A stretch of 64,000 nt of DNA from Paenibacillus nanensis (GCF_003583765.1 NZ_QXQA01000019.1:1-64000); one strand, 5' to 3'. Numbered from the stretch's first letter, positions 37,811-47,154 are shown. Numbers and translations are program-made. Notes: generated by a model not told the origin, from the sequence alone.

Positions 37811-40800
37811 TTACGGCTGGACCGTCAGCCAGATCATCTTCGCAATTTCAGCGCGTGTAACCTCCGCTTGCGGATCGAAGCGGTTGCTGCCTTTGCCGCC
37901 GACAAGGCCAAGCTCGTAAGCATCCTCAATTGCACCGCGCGCCCAATCGGACGCCTCGGCGATATCGGAGAAAGACTTATCGGAAGCGGCAGTCCTGCCA
38001 TTGTCACCGCTCAAATAATCGTACAGTCTCATCAGAATGACGGCCGCTTCTTCCCTGGAGATCGTCTTCTCCGGACGGAAGCTGTCGTCCTCATAGCCGG
38101 ACACAAGACCAAGCTCATACGCCTTCTGAACGTAGGCCGCATAATACTGATCCGCCTCTACGTCCGTGAACGCGGAGGATTCCGCCTTCAGCTCAAGGAA
38201 GCCAAGCGCCTTCACGGCAATGACGGCGAAGTCGGCGCGGGTAACGCTGCGGTCCGGAACAAATCTCGCCGCGTCGATTCCCGTTACCGCATGCTTGGCC
38301 GCAAGCTTCTCGACGAAAGCGGAAGCCCAATGGCCGGCCATATCGGTGAACGACTTGCGGTATTCCATAACCGCGAAGCTGGAGAAATGATTCGTCTCGA
38401 ACGTAACCGTCTCGCCTTCGAACACGCCGCCCATATAGCGGGCGTTCTTGCCGTCCAGATAATAGACGCCAGCGTAATCTGGGTCCAGACGATCCCTTTC
38501 TTCGTACGTCAGCGTTACAGTAACGCGAACCATGCCGCCGAATTGATGAATCGAATCCGCCGTTCCGTCGCCTTTGGCGACTAGCAGCTCAAGGCTATAT
38601 CCGATGCCCGTCGACTGCAGCGCAGCATCGCTATTCTCTGCCGCTGTCAGCTCCGATTCCTTCAGTTCCGTTCCGAGCGCCAGCGTAACCTTCGTTCCGC
38701 TGCCTGCCGCTTCGGCAGGAATCGCGTCCGCGGGGTACTCAATCGTTACCGCCGGCGTTACAATCTTCATGCCTTTCCCGTTCTTAAGAAGCGCAGACCA
38801 CGCTTCTCCCGGCAGCTGCAGCTCAATCTTGTCCGCCGAACCCGGTTTACCATTCAGTTTGAACTCGATAAACGCTTTAGCCCCGGCGTTTTGAATGGCC
38901 GCTTCCACTGCGCCCGCGCTTGCTTCATAACGCGAGCCATCCTTCGGCTCTAGGCTGACAACGCCATTATCTGCAGCCGGCGCTTGGCCGCCTGTCTGCG
39001 GAGGCGGGGTAAAGCCGCCGCTCTCCCGAGGACCGGTATAGAAACGCCATACGTCTGAGCGCCCGACGCCTTCATGCTCGTCCTCCGCAATCGCGTACCA
39101 CCCGTAACTCGAGCTGCCCGCAAGCCCGGACCATACCGCCGAAGCGGTTGCTCCGCTCTCCACGGATTGCGTTTCGCCAATCTGCTTGTCCGTGTAGATC
39201 TGTACTCCGAAGTAGTCGGTCGCCACTCGCTTCGTCTCGGCATCCAAGTCCAGGTCGAGCGAGAACTCGTCCTTGCTCGGATATTCAGCCGGGTCGTAAT
39301 AGTTGTAGTCGTTCAGCGTCGGCGAATAGGTTTTAATATGCAGCTTGTCATTCGCCATATCGAATTGCATCAGCCTGATGTAGCCGAGGCCGCCGTCTTC
39401 AGCGCCTTGGTAGTCGGCCAGCATCTGGTAAACCTTACGATCCGCGACGCCGTCGCCGTCATCGTCGATTTCGTCGGTCTTCAGCTCCGCATCGTGATAG
39501 TGGCCCGATAGTGTTGCGAACACGTTTTTGTTCGGCAGCACGACCTGCTCGTATACTTTGTCCGCGATCGGGGCGCGGTTGCCGGATACCAGCAAATATT
39601 CATGGAGCGCGATAATCGCTTTACGATTCGGATGCTCCTTCACGACTTGGTTCATCCACTCGATCTCTTCGTCCGCCAGTCCCCAGCCCATGTAGACGAT
39701 AATAAAATCGTTGCCGCCCGCCGACACCAGGTCGTAGTGGCCCATGTTGTTTTTGTAGGATCCGCCGAACGTAGGCTGGTTCACGAACCGCTCCTCGCCG
39801 AACCACTTCCAGTAGTTGTCGTAAGATCCTTGCTGATGATCGACGTCATGGTTGCCGGCGAGCACACCGTACGGAATGCCGGCCTCGTCCAGCACCTTCA
39901 TGTTCGCATCGGCTTCGATCCATTGGTACTCCTTGTCGGATTCGTCGACGATATCGCCGGTATGAATGACGTATTTGATTTTATGCGAGTCGAGATTGTT
40001 TTTAATCCAATTCACATTGTCGCGGAAATATTTGTGCCATTCCGCCGTTTCCGAATAGTACTGCGTATCCGACATCCAAACGAAGGAGAAGTCGTACGGG
40101 TCGTTCGATACCGCTACCTCGTCCTGTACCATCAGATTAATGGTATGGTTTTCTTTCCGGTAATCGCCCGCCGCCACTTCCGCGCCAAGCTCAAAATCCT
40201 CGCTGCCTGCCACAATCGTATCAAGCCGATCCCATTTCGATGCGGCCGGACTCCAGGCGTACAAGCTTACCTGGCGGCCTTCAAGCGACTTGCCCTGCCA
40301 TTTGATCGCGACACGGTCCGTATTTTTTACGGACGGATCCAGCGTAATTTCAAACCGCTGATACGGGAACTGCTCGACGGCGTCGTCGGTCAAATATTGT
40401 CCGTCGTCCGAACGAATCGCGTCCAAATCGGATGCCGTAAATGCCGTCTCTCCGCCCGGCGCTTCCTGCTTCGGAGGCTCCGTATCGGATGCGCCGCGAT
40501 AGGCCTTAAATCCAGACGACGAACTGGCGTCGAAGCTGAAGCCGCGGAAGAACGACACGCGCATCGGATCGTTCAGCGGATCCTGCGCTTTCACTTTCAG
40601 CGTCGCGCTGTCTCCAATGCGGGAAGCGCCGTCCGCAGGCGATACAAGCTCAGGCTTCGCCGGGTTCTCGTCCGGCACTTGGAACGTCACCGTCGAAGTC
40701 GCGGCATTGCCTACTTTATCGGTTGCCTTAACGACCAGCGTATGGCTGCCTGCCGACAGCTTCGCCGAAGACGTCTCGAGCGGCAGCGCGATCGCCTCGC

Positions 40801-43459
40801 CGTCCAGCGTCGCTTCAACCGTACCGATGCCCGCAACCGCATCGGACACCGCCGCGTCAATCGTGAACGGACCGCGGTAGGTTTCACCCTCTTCGACTGC
40901 CGGCGCTATAACCGGAGCGGTATTGTCCACCTTTACGTTCCGCGTCAGAGTACCGTACGTATCATGAGTAACCGAAATTTCATGCTGGCCGTCTTCCGCG
41001 TTCCGGGTATCCCATGCATAGGCTTTGGAAGCCAGCATGGCCGGTGTCAGCGTAAAGGTAAAGTCGATGAATTCGTTACGTCCCGCGCTGTCGCCCATTT
41101 TGAGCGACGTCAACGGACTCGCGTACTTCGGATCGTACAGCTCCGTGCCATCCGCGAGCACCAACCGGACATTCCGAATTTCGAAATCGTCCTTATTCTC
41201 CTCCGGCCGGTCATCGAACGGACCGGATTTCGATCCGGCATAGACCGAGATGACATTGCCGCCCTCCAGCAGACGGTCCGCCGGAATGGGAATGGACAGC
41301 GTCGACCAGCTGTCGATCGGATCGAGGAACGTGTGCAAAATTTCTCCGTCCGCCACAACCGCATTTTTGAAGTAATAGTTCACGCCCTGCGTCTCGAAGG
41401 CAAAATAAGCGCCGCTCTCCACAGCGGAATAAGCGCCTTCGGCGACTTCGGTGCCGTCAATGGACAAGCTCAGCTCGTTCCAAGGCACGTCCTTCCCTGT
41501 GCCGCGCAAAATTTTGGTGCCGGCAAGCACTTCATTTTCCGCGATATTGAGCCGAAGATCCGTCTGCTCTTGGCCTCCCGTAATCGCAATGCGCTTCGGC
41601 TCTGTCTCCACAACGTTCGTCCCGTCGGAGACCTCAAAATAGTATTCGATATACTGCCGCCCGATGAGCTGCGGACTGAAAATCGTCTGACGATAGAGGG
41701 AATCGTTGTAGCTCTCCGTCAAATACCTTTTGGTATACTCGGCATCCCGATCATCCTTGTAATACAGCAGAACCGTCTTCACCTGACGGTCATCCGCCGC
41801 ATCCGCCACAATATCGAAATTGCCGGATTGATCCGTCTGCGTCACCGGCGTAAGATCCGTTATCTCCGGATTTGTCGTATCCGCCGTTACCGTCACCGGT
41901 ACAGCCGGAACTTGTCCCGCCGCAACCGAACCAGGCGTAGCCGCCTCGAGTCCAGCGCTGTATTTGATCATAGTCGATGTGCCGTCCGCCGGATACTTAT
42001 AAAAAATACCTTTGTCCGCCTTCGTCTCTTCGTCATTGTCGTAATAAGCCGCCGATATCTCGATGCCGCTGTTCGTCGCGATCACCATACCGCGCTTCCC
42101 GCCGTTGGCCATGCCGTCGCTGAACATGCGGAACAGGTTGGTGTCTTCAACAAGCGCGGTTTTGTAATTCGCGTTGAATTGCTCCGCGGTAGCCGACTGG
42201 TTCAGGGAGTTGATCACCCAAAATACGACCGTTCCCTTGGACGGTACGATGATATCCTCGCGCGAAGTCGGCCAAATGACGTCTGCCGACGGTCCGGAGT
42301 CCGTGTACCGGTAGCGGATCCGGTAGTCCTTCAAGTTCAAAGGCTGATCCGTATTGTTGTACACCTCGACAAATTCATAGCCGTCCGCCGAGCCGATATT
42401 CGTTGAATCCGGCACGATCTCCGTTATAAGGAGCGGCGGCGCGGCCTGCGGGTCAAAGCTCAGATCGATGGCCGCGGTTTGCGGTTCGGACGTCACGGCG
42501 TCCCACGCATCCATTGCCTCTATATAATAGTAGATCTCCTCTTCGACAAGCGCCGCTCTTGGGATCAGGCCTTTGTAGCGATCGCTTCCTTCTTCTTTCA
42601 CCAGGGTCGCAGATGCATAGACCGTTTGCGATTTGGTACGGTAATACACCTTGGCTTCCGGGAAAGCTGTTCCGTCCGCATCGGTAATAACGGCCGACAC
42701 TTCGATGCCCGTTTCCGTCTCCGAATGCGTAATCGCCCCAATAACCGGCGGAGCATTCTCTCCCGGTTCCGGCGACGCGACCGGCGTATCCGGCACTTGG
42801 CCCGCTTCTGTGGCGCCAGGCGTTGCAGGGAGCGTACCCGGATTGTCCAGCATGCGCATGGCAATGCTGCCGTCAGTTGGGTACGCGTAGAAAATCCCTT
42901 TGTCCGCTACGGTCTGCGCGTCATTCTGGTACGATGCGATTACGATTTCGTTACCCAGCCGGTCTTTAATGACAAGGTCGCGCGGCGAACCGTTCGCCAT
43001 GCCGCCGGTTTCTTGCAAGCGGAATAGGTTCACGCCTTGCGTCAATGACGTTCCAAAGTTTGCGTTAAATGTATTGGCCGTCTCCGATTTGTTGGCCGCG
43101 TTCGTCACCCACAGCACGATGGAGCCGCCAACCGGGATCAGAATGCTGCCTGTCTCTTCGGTCAGCCAATCCACGTCCCCGGACGGACCTTGATCCGGGT
43201 AGCGGTAAGAAAGCTTATAATGAGAGAAATCGAGCGCCTTATCCGTATTGTTGTACACCTCAATAAACTCATAAGCATCACTTCCCCCCACGTTTGCCGT
43301 ATCCGGCACAAGCTCCGTTATGAGGAGAGGCGGAACCTGCGCGCCTGCTGCTGCTCCTTCATCGGCATGGCCCGTCTGCGGCAAAGCCCCGAACAATAAC
43401 GAGGCTGCCGTGACTGCAGACAGCCATCGCTTCCACTGCTTGCGTTGTATACCACTCAC
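37811..43459 (-). CDS. SLH-anchored surface metallophosphoesterase with lamin-tail domains
   Basis: 1882 residues. Signal peptide (1-32). Two lamin-tail-like domains (about 43-200 and 340-490; both open PPLLITE[LI]VPD and contain AYEFIEVYNNTD-like strands), each followed by Ig-like regions; further beta domains to about 1120; calcineurin-like phosphoesterase about 1125-1330 with SDTQYY, HTGDIVDE, LAGNHDVDH, ALHEY and SGHYHD; a fibronectin-like stretch; three SLH domains (about 1703-1882) for binding pyruvylated wall polysaccharide. Probably a cell-surface phosphatase, nuclease or phosphodiesterase; substrate unknown. Start is GTG with a distant GGGAG, so the exact start is uncertain. Monocistronic. 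Confidence 0.88.
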   Translation of the reverse strand: MSGIQRKQWKRWLSAVTAASLLFGALPQTGHADEGAAAGAQVPPLLITELVPDTANVGGSDAYEFIEVYNNTDKALDFSHYKLSYRYPDQGPSGDVDWLTEETGSILIPVGGSIVLWVTNAANKSETANTFNANFGTSLTQGVNLFRLQETGGMANGSPRDLVIKDRLGNEIVIASYQNDAQTVADKGIFYAYPTDGSIAMRMLDNPGTLPATPGATEAGQVPDTPVASPEPGENAPPVIGAITHSETETGIEVSAVITDADGTAFPEAKVYYRTKSQTVYASATLVKEEGSDRYKGLIPRAALVEEEIYYYIEAMDAWDAVTSEPQTAAIDLSFDPQAAPPLLITEIVPDSTNIGSADGYEFVEVYNNTDQPLNLKDYRIRYRYTDSGPSADVIWPTSREDIIVPSKGTVVFWVINSLNQSATAEQFNANYKTALVEDTNLFRMFSDGMANGGKRGMVIATNSGIEISAAYYDNDEETKADKGIFYKYPADGTSTMIKYSAGLEAATPGSVAAGQVPAVPVTVTADTTNPEITDLTPVTQTDQSGNFDIVADAADDRQVKTVLLYYKDDRDAEYTKRYLTESYNDSLYRQTIFSPQLIGRQYIEYYFEVSDGTNVVETEPKRIAITGGQEQTDLRLNIAENEVLAGTKILRGTGKDVPWNELSLSIDGTEVAEGAYSAVESGAYFAFETQGVNYYFKNAVVADGEILHTFLDPIDSWSTLSIPIPADRLLEGGNVISVYAGSKSGPFDDRPEENKDDFEIRNVRLVLADGTELYDPKYASPLTSLKMGDSAGRNEFIDFTFTLTPAMLASKAYAWDTRNAEDGQHEISVTHDTYGTLTRNVKVDNTAPVIAPAVEEGETYRGPFTIDAAVSDAVAGIGTVEATLDGEAIALPLETSSAKLSAGSHTLVVKATDKVGNAATSTVTFQVPDENPAKPELVSPADGASRIGDSATLKVKAQDPLNDPMRVSFFRGFSFDASSSSGFKAYRGASDTEPPKQEAPGGETAFTASDLDAIRSDDGQYLTDDAVEQFPYQRFEITLDPSVKNTDRVAIKWQGKSLEGRQVSLYAWSPAASKWDRLDTIVAGSEDFELGAEVAAGDYRKENHTINLMVQDEVAVSNDPYDFSFVWMSDTQYYSETAEWHKYFRDNVNWIKNNLDSHKIKYVIHTGDIVDESDKEYQWIEADANMKVLDEAGIPYGVLAGNHDVDHQQGSYDNYWKWFGEERFVNQPTFGGSYKNNMGHYDLVSAGGNDFIIVYMGWGLADEEIEWMNQVVKEHPNRKAIIALHEYLLVSGNRAPIADKVYEQVVLPNKNVFATLSGHYHDAELKTDEIDDDGDGVADRKVYQMLADYQGAEDGGLGYIRLMQFDMANDKLHIKTYSPTLNDYNYYDPAEYPSKDEFSLDLDLDAETKRVATDYFGVQIYTDKQIGETQSVESGATASAVWSGLAGSSSYGWYAIAEDEHEGVGRSDVWRFYTGPRESGGFTPPPQTGGQAPAADNGVVSLEPKDGSRYEASAGAVEAAIQNAGAKAFIEFKLNGKPGSADKIELQLPGEAWSALLKNGKGMKIVTPAVTIEYPADAIPAEAAGSGTKVTLALGTELKESELTAAENSDAALQSTGIGYSLELLVAKGDGTADSIHQFGGMVRVTVTLTYEERDRLDPDYAGVYYLDGKNARYMGGVFEGETVTFETNHFSSFAVMEYRKSFTDMAGHWASAFVEKLAAKHAVTGIDAARFVPDRSVTRADFAVIAVKALGFLELKAESSAFTDVEADQYYAAYVQKAYELGLVSGYEDDSFRPEKTISREEAAVILMRLYDYLSGDNGRTAASDKSFSDIAEASDWARGAIEDAYELGLVGGKGSNRFDPQAEVTRAEIAKMIWLTVQP

Positions 43460-43503
43460 TTCTTATTCACGCTCCCTATTGAAGTAACTATTATGACTTC
43501 AAC

Positions 43504-43557
43504 AGGATAAGTGATAGAGTTCAGCCGAGTGTTAAGGGGAGTTTGAGATATTGTAAA
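43504..43557 (-). promoter_or_regulatory. Candidate PhoP boxes and promoter of the SLH phosphoesterase gene
   Basis: On the minus strand four hexamers TTTACA, TCAAAC, TTAACA and CTGAAC occur at exact 11-bp intervals (43557, 43546, 43535 and 43524 downward), 9 bp upstream of TATCCT (43509-43504), a possible -10. The first and third match the Firmicutes PhoP box TT(A/T)ACA; the other two are poor. No good -35 exists, as expected for an activated promoter. Confidence 0.45.
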
Positions 43558-43579
43558 GCTTTTGTATAAATCTGGATGG

Positions 43580-44362
43580 CTATTCCGGCTTCAGCACCTC
43601 GAATTGCTCCAGCGTCTGCGTAAATCTTGCGCCATGACCCTCGGCCGCCTCTAGGAAGTAACGGCTGGTCAAAATAAAGCTGCCCTGCTGCTCGTTGCTG
43701 GTCACGTAAACGGTGATCACTTTGCTCAAACGGTCGCTGCCGTCAATCGCATGGATGCTGTAGCCGTTCACAGGCGACGTCACTTGCTCGATCTCGCGGA
43801 CTTCGGCATATTCCTTGGCAAGCTGCTCTGCTATCTCCTGCGCGAGCTCCTCCGGTTTTTTGCTTAGGTTCTGTTCAATCGTCAGCGAGACCTGCGGATA
43901 CGGCTCCGGCAGGGGATCAATCGTCGTAATGACGTCTTTGCCATCTTCCTGTACCAGCTTGTAGCGTTCCTTATCGTAATAAATCGCGTAGCGGCTTGCT
44001 TCATCGACATGCACCTGACCTTGCGTCTGTTCCTTCTGGCCTTCCACTTCAATCTCGATTTCCTTCTCCGGCGCGAACCAGTTCTGAATGCTCTTCATCA
44101 TCGCCGTGCCCGGCGGCAGTGTAAGAAATACGGCGACGGCAATCGCAGCTGCGGCGACGCCTGTCCATATTTTTATTGCTTTCATTCGTGATGTCCTCCC
44201 CTTGTTGTTCATTCTAGGTTTCTCCCAAGCCTGTGTCCCTATTGTGTCTTGTGTCCGAGGCGAGCCTTCCAGCTGCAATTCAATTTGCGACCAAATCTCG
44301 TCCTTCAGCTTGTCATCATATCGGCTCTCTTCGCGCAGACGGTTTTTAAGCTTTTGTTCCAT
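43580..44362 (-). CDS. Putative transmembrane anti-sigma factor
   Basis: 260 residues. N-terminal cytoplasmic part (1-65, charged), one membrane helix (about 67-85, KIWTGVAAAAIAVAVFLTL), and an extracytoplasmic domain that begins after a negatively charged stretch (EKEIEIEVEGQKEQ). It contains no zinc (ZAS) motif. Genes of this layout directly downstream of, and overlapping (17 bp), an ECF sigma gene normally encode the cognate anti-sigma. The signal sensed by the outer domain is unknown. Confidence 0.75.
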   Translation of the reverse strand: MEQKLKNRLREESRYDDKLKDEIWSQIELQLEGSPRTQDTIGTQAWEKPRMNNKGRTSRMKAIKIWTGVAAAAIAVAVFLTLPPGTAMMKSIQNWFAPEKEIEIEVEGQKEQTQGQVHVDEASRYAIYYDKERYKLVQEDGKDVITTIDPLPEPYPQVSLTIEQNLSKKPEELAQEIAEQLAKEYAEVREIEQVTSPVNGYSIHAIDGSDRLSKVITVYVTSNEQQGSFILTSRYFLEAAEGHGARFTQTLEQFEVLKPE

Positions 44363-44876
44363 ACGGCTCCCCTCCTAAGCTGTTTTTCATTTTTTCGCGT
44401 CCGGTGTGGAGACGTGACTTCAGCGTGTTCACGTTCAGCTCCAGCATATCGGCGATTTCTTTCTCGCTGTAGTCGTGCAAATATTTTAAAATGAGCGGTA
44501 TTCGGTACATGTCGTTTAAGGATTGCAGCGCGTCATAAATGTCGACGGCATCATCAGGCAGATTGGGCTCGACGCCGATCTTCTCGAGCTGTTCCCCGAA
44601 CGGGATCACCTTCTTCTCCCGCTCCATCACCCGGTAGCACTCCCTCAGCAGGATGCAGTAGAACCACGGCTTGAACGGCTTGCCGCTATCGTATTGCCAG
44701 ATGTTCCGATAGACCCGGAGGAACGTTTCCTGCACCGCGTCCTTCGCCCATTCCGCTTGTTTCGTCACAAGAATGGCCGTGCGCATGGCGTAATCGAAAT
44801 AGTCGTCGTACAGCTGGCGGAACGCTTCCCGGTCTCCTTGCACGATCCGGCTGATCGTCTCTCGCTCCACTTTCAT
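44346..44876 (-). CDS. ECF-type RNA polymerase sigma factor
   Basis: About 176 residues with region 2 (FRQLYDDYFDYAMRTAILVT ... WAKDAVQETFLRVYRNIWQYD) and region 4 (ALQSLNDMYRIPLILKYLHDYSEKEIADMLELNVNTLKSRLHTGREKM) and nothing extra, so an ECF sigma. The start is uncertain: GTG 44879, ATG 44876 and GTG 44870 are all in frame, and the AAAGAGGTG site fits GTG 44870 best. It overlaps the anti-sigma gene. The regulon cannot be read from this window. Confidence 0.88.
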   Translation of the reverse strand: MKVERETISRIVQGDREAFRQLYDDYFDYAMRTAILVTKQAEWAKDAVQETFLRVYRNIWQYDSGKPFKPWFYCILLRECYRVMEREKKVIPFGEQLEKIGVEPNLPDDAVDIYDALQSLNDMYRIPLILKYLHDYSEKEIADMLELNVNTLKSRLHTGREKMKNSLGGEPYGTKA

Positions 44877-44995
44877 CACCTCTTTTTGCTGTTCTATAGG
44901 TATTACCCGGCGAAATGGCGAAAAGTTTGCTCGGTTTTTAAAATAGGTATTGCTATTTTTTTCATTACATGAGTACGGTATGACCCTTTTCGAAC

Positions 44996-45036
44996 AAAAA
45001 AAGAACTGCCTTGCGGCTTTTCAGCCTGGGGCAGTC
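44996..45036 (-). terminator. Terminator after the 92-residue orphan gene
   Basis: AACTGCC (45004-45010) pairs with GGCAGT (45030-45035), with an inner GGCT/AGCC stem, followed on the minus strand by seven T residues. It is 6 bp past the stop of the small gene. Confidence 0.8.
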
Positions 45037-45041
45037 CCTTG

Positions 45042-45320
45042 TTAGAGCAGTTTTAGTTCTTCTTTAATCTCGTCGATCTTCTTTAATAGCTCGTCTACAA
45101 GCATTTTGTTTTTCGGATCATCATAATACCAACGGTTTAACTTCGCGTGGTAACGTATATCTATTTTTATTATTTTTTTCTTAATAAGTGTTTCTTCCTC
45201 GGTATATGGCTTATCGAAAAAAACATTCTTTGCATCAATTTCTTCGTCATTATATAAAGACCGCTGCGGAATAACGTCTTCCATTATGCTTAATATATGT
45301 AAGGCTTCTTCTTTAAACAT
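45042..45320 (-). CDS. Small hypothetical protein of the toxin island, possibly an orphan immunity or toxin-tip fragment
   Basis: 92 residues, acidic and lysine-rich (DELLKKIDEIKEELKLL at the end), AT-rich unlike its neighbours. I do not recognise the family. GGAGG lies about 11 nt before the ATG. The frame stays open 13 codons further up (NPTGPNKAEAWID...), immediately after a TAG, so it may be the end of a longer ancestral protein. It has its own terminator and stands next to RHS debris, which suggests it belonged to a displaced toxin/immunity module. Confidence 0.45.
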   Translation of the reverse strand: MFKEEALHILSIMEDVIPQRSLYNDEEIDAKNVFFDKPYTEEETLIKKKIIKIDIRYHAKLNRWYYDDPKNKMLVDELLKKIDEIKEELKLL

Positions 45321-45405
45321 GTCTATCCATGCCTCCGCTTTGTTCGGCCCGGTCGGGTTCTATTGTATCCGTTGGATGAATATTCTGTCTGTTCAATACG
45401 AACAA

Positions 45406-45615
45406 TTACTCAGGCTTAAACCAATGTTTAGGCGCTACAATTCTCCATTCGTTCTGCTCTTTTACAAGCACTATTTCCTCTTTGTTTTCTCCTCCAACAG
45501 CCATATCGACTGTAACGAGCATGGTCGCCTTCTCATCTGTTTGCTCAGTTACTTCAACATTTATTATTTTGGGCTTTGAAAGTGGATGTAGAGTGCCTTT
45601 TAACCCATCTACCAT
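45406..45615 (-). pseudogene. 69-codon fragment, NTF2-like lipoprotein tail or similar
   Basis: Reads MVDGLKGTLHPLSKPK ... EWRIVAPKHWFKPE, which resembles the C-terminal half of small NTF2-like (DUF4878-type) secreted proteins, ending in the usual WRI...W. The in-frame codons before the ATG run into a TGA five codons upstream, and no proper SD fits, so it is probably a 5'-truncated remnant. Function not assignable. Confidence 0.4.
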
Positions 45616-45718
45616 CTCCTGTTTGCTAAATCACTTCGATTCATCCGCTTGTTTTATGACAACCTAATCAGTAACGGTAAAATCCGTATAGTTTTATAGT
45701 GCGATACCGTATATTAAT

Positions 45719-45961
45719 CGATTGGATATGTCTCGGCCTCGTCTCCTCCGTCTTGTCCGCACTTCTTAGCTAGTCCCGGCGGTACGAAGCTCGGCGGTAC
45801 GACATAGTCGCATTTTTTCAATTGTCGTTCCCATTACCATCATTATCGTTGCCGTTGTAAGTCCACGATCATGGAAATACGATTATAATCCCCGTTATAC
45901 GTGTAACGCGTGAGTCGCCTGTTTCATTCGTATGTTGAATGAGACGGTTCACGCCGTTCGT
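45719..45961 (-). pseudogene. Frameshifted remnant of a second RHS gene
   Basis: This stretch is clearly homologous to 48321-48660 in the RHS gene: both encode the segment NRLIQHxNExGD, the R-Y-T-Y-x-G-D strand and the KKCDxVVPPxFVPPGLAKKCGQD block. In the remnant one base is lost after GGCGAC, stops occur, and the Gly/Asn-coding tract is shortened to a few codons. Homology ends at 45719, followed at once by an in-frame stop. No gene seen between 45962 and 46100. Confidence 0.8.
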
Positions 45962-46100
45962 CACTTGCATAGAACATAATACAGTGTGCATCATGAAATG
46001 GTGGTCTCATTTTACTTTTTCAAACCGCTCGCTCTATCTTAAAATAACCTCAGTAGCGCTATTGTTTCTGCCACCTAGTTAATCGCCATGCCTGGCGCAC

Positions 46101-46128
46101 TAAAAATAACCCAGCCAACTGACTGGGT
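46101..46128 (-). terminator. Terminator after the putative immunity gene
   Basis: ACCCAG (46109-46114) pairs with CTGGGT (46123-46128), followed on the minus strand by TTATTTTTA. 32 bp past the immunity gene stop. Confidence 0.65.
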
Positions 46129-46159
46129 CATTCGATAATTTTAAAAAAACCAAGTAATT

Positions 46160-47152
46160 CTAGCGAATAACAGGTTCAAAGCACTCCCATACTACATATC
46201 CTTGTTCATCAACCTCATAAGAAAACACCACCGTGGCTTGTGATCTAGGGACTACTTGCTTCTGATCATTATAGTGGTACCGGACCATCCGAACCCCGCC
46301 ATGCATGCAATTCTTCTCTGTAAATATTTCAATGGCAGGATCGACTTCCGCTTCAGCGATGTACTTGCCTTCATTTTCAAGAAAATGAGCGACCTCATCG
46401 ACACCAGCTTGCTGCCTAAATAACCATTGAAGCTCCCGGTTATTCGGCAGATCATAATCCCAGATGTTCGGATAAAGCTGAATGAATAGCGCCTCATTGG
46501 ATAGCTCCTCTGTCTTCCAACCATCTTTAAATCGAAGCAGTGCTTCACGAGGGATATATTGGTAGTACTTCTTGCCGAACCACATCATCCAATGCGATCC
46601 GAACCAGATGTCCTCATAATAATGGGCATGTCCGGGCAAACATTCCGAGTCTATGATTAATTCGTTTTTGATATTTGGACTCGGAATAACACGTATATTC
46701 TCGAGAGATCGATTCCTCCGTTTATAAATCATAGGATCGATGTTATTCTGCCAAAAATAATCCTCCTGAGCATAAATTGATGCCACAACACCTATCCCAT
46801 TCTCAAATAGGGAAGAAATCTTACGTGTAAATTCTTCTTGGACATCTTCAAATATTTTGCTCGATAAATGCCCGGATATAGATGAGGCAAAGATTCCTTT
46901 TTTAAAGACCAACGTATGATCTAGATCTTTAGTACTTAAAGAGAACTTAAATTGTTCCCTTCTTAATTCCTTTCCAAGATTCTCAATGAGAAATCTTTTG
47001 TTGAAAGGAATATATTTTCTACTCGTAATTAAAGATCCGTACATTTCGGAGGGTTCGAAAAAAAGTAGTTCCTCAATCCATGATAATACGTTAGATTCAT
47101 TCATTTCTGATGATGGAATTCTAATCGAGAAACATACCTGATTTTTGCCCAT
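46160..47152 (-). CDS. Putative immunity protein for the RHS toxin
   Basis: 330 residues, no signal peptide or membrane segment, no family I can name. AT-rich like the toxin tip. It starts 2 nt after the RHS stop, and its own good SD (AAGGGAG, 9 nt from the ATG) lies inside the end of the RHS frame. Position immediately downstream of a variable RHS C-terminal domain is the standard place for the cognate immunity gene in polymorphic toxin systems; the role is inferred from that alone. Tryptophan/aromatic-rich middle (HYYEDIWFGSHWMMWFGKKYYQ). Confidence 0.65.
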   Translation of the reverse strand: MGKNQVCFSIRIPSSEMNESNVLSWIEELLFFEPSEMYGSLITSRKYIPFNKRFLIENLGKELRREQFKFSLSTKDLDHTLVFKKGIFASSISGHLSSKIFEDVQEEFTRKISSLFENGIGVVASIYAQEDYFWQNNIDPMIYKRRNRSLENIRVIPSPNIKNELIIDSECLPGHAHYYEDIWFGSHWMMWFGKKYYQYIPREALLRFKDGWKTEELSNEALFIQLYPNIWDYDLPNNRELQWLFRQQAGVDEVAHFLENEGKYIAEAEVDPAIEIFTEKNCMHGGVRMVRYHYNDQKQVVPRSQATVVFSYEVDEQGYVVWECFEPVIR

Positions 47153-47154
47153 TA

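Noticed and set aside
39602-42406. A very long open frame on the plus strand (over 900 codons)
   Set aside because: It is exactly antisense to the SLH phosphoesterase gene, whose domains are clear; composition is arginine/histidine-rich as in shadow frames and no SD precedes it.
44880-44960. Autoregulatory ECF promoter in front of the sigma gene (GCAAACTTTT block)
   Set aside because: An AAAC-type -35 can be drawn but no CG-type -10 lies at the right distance.
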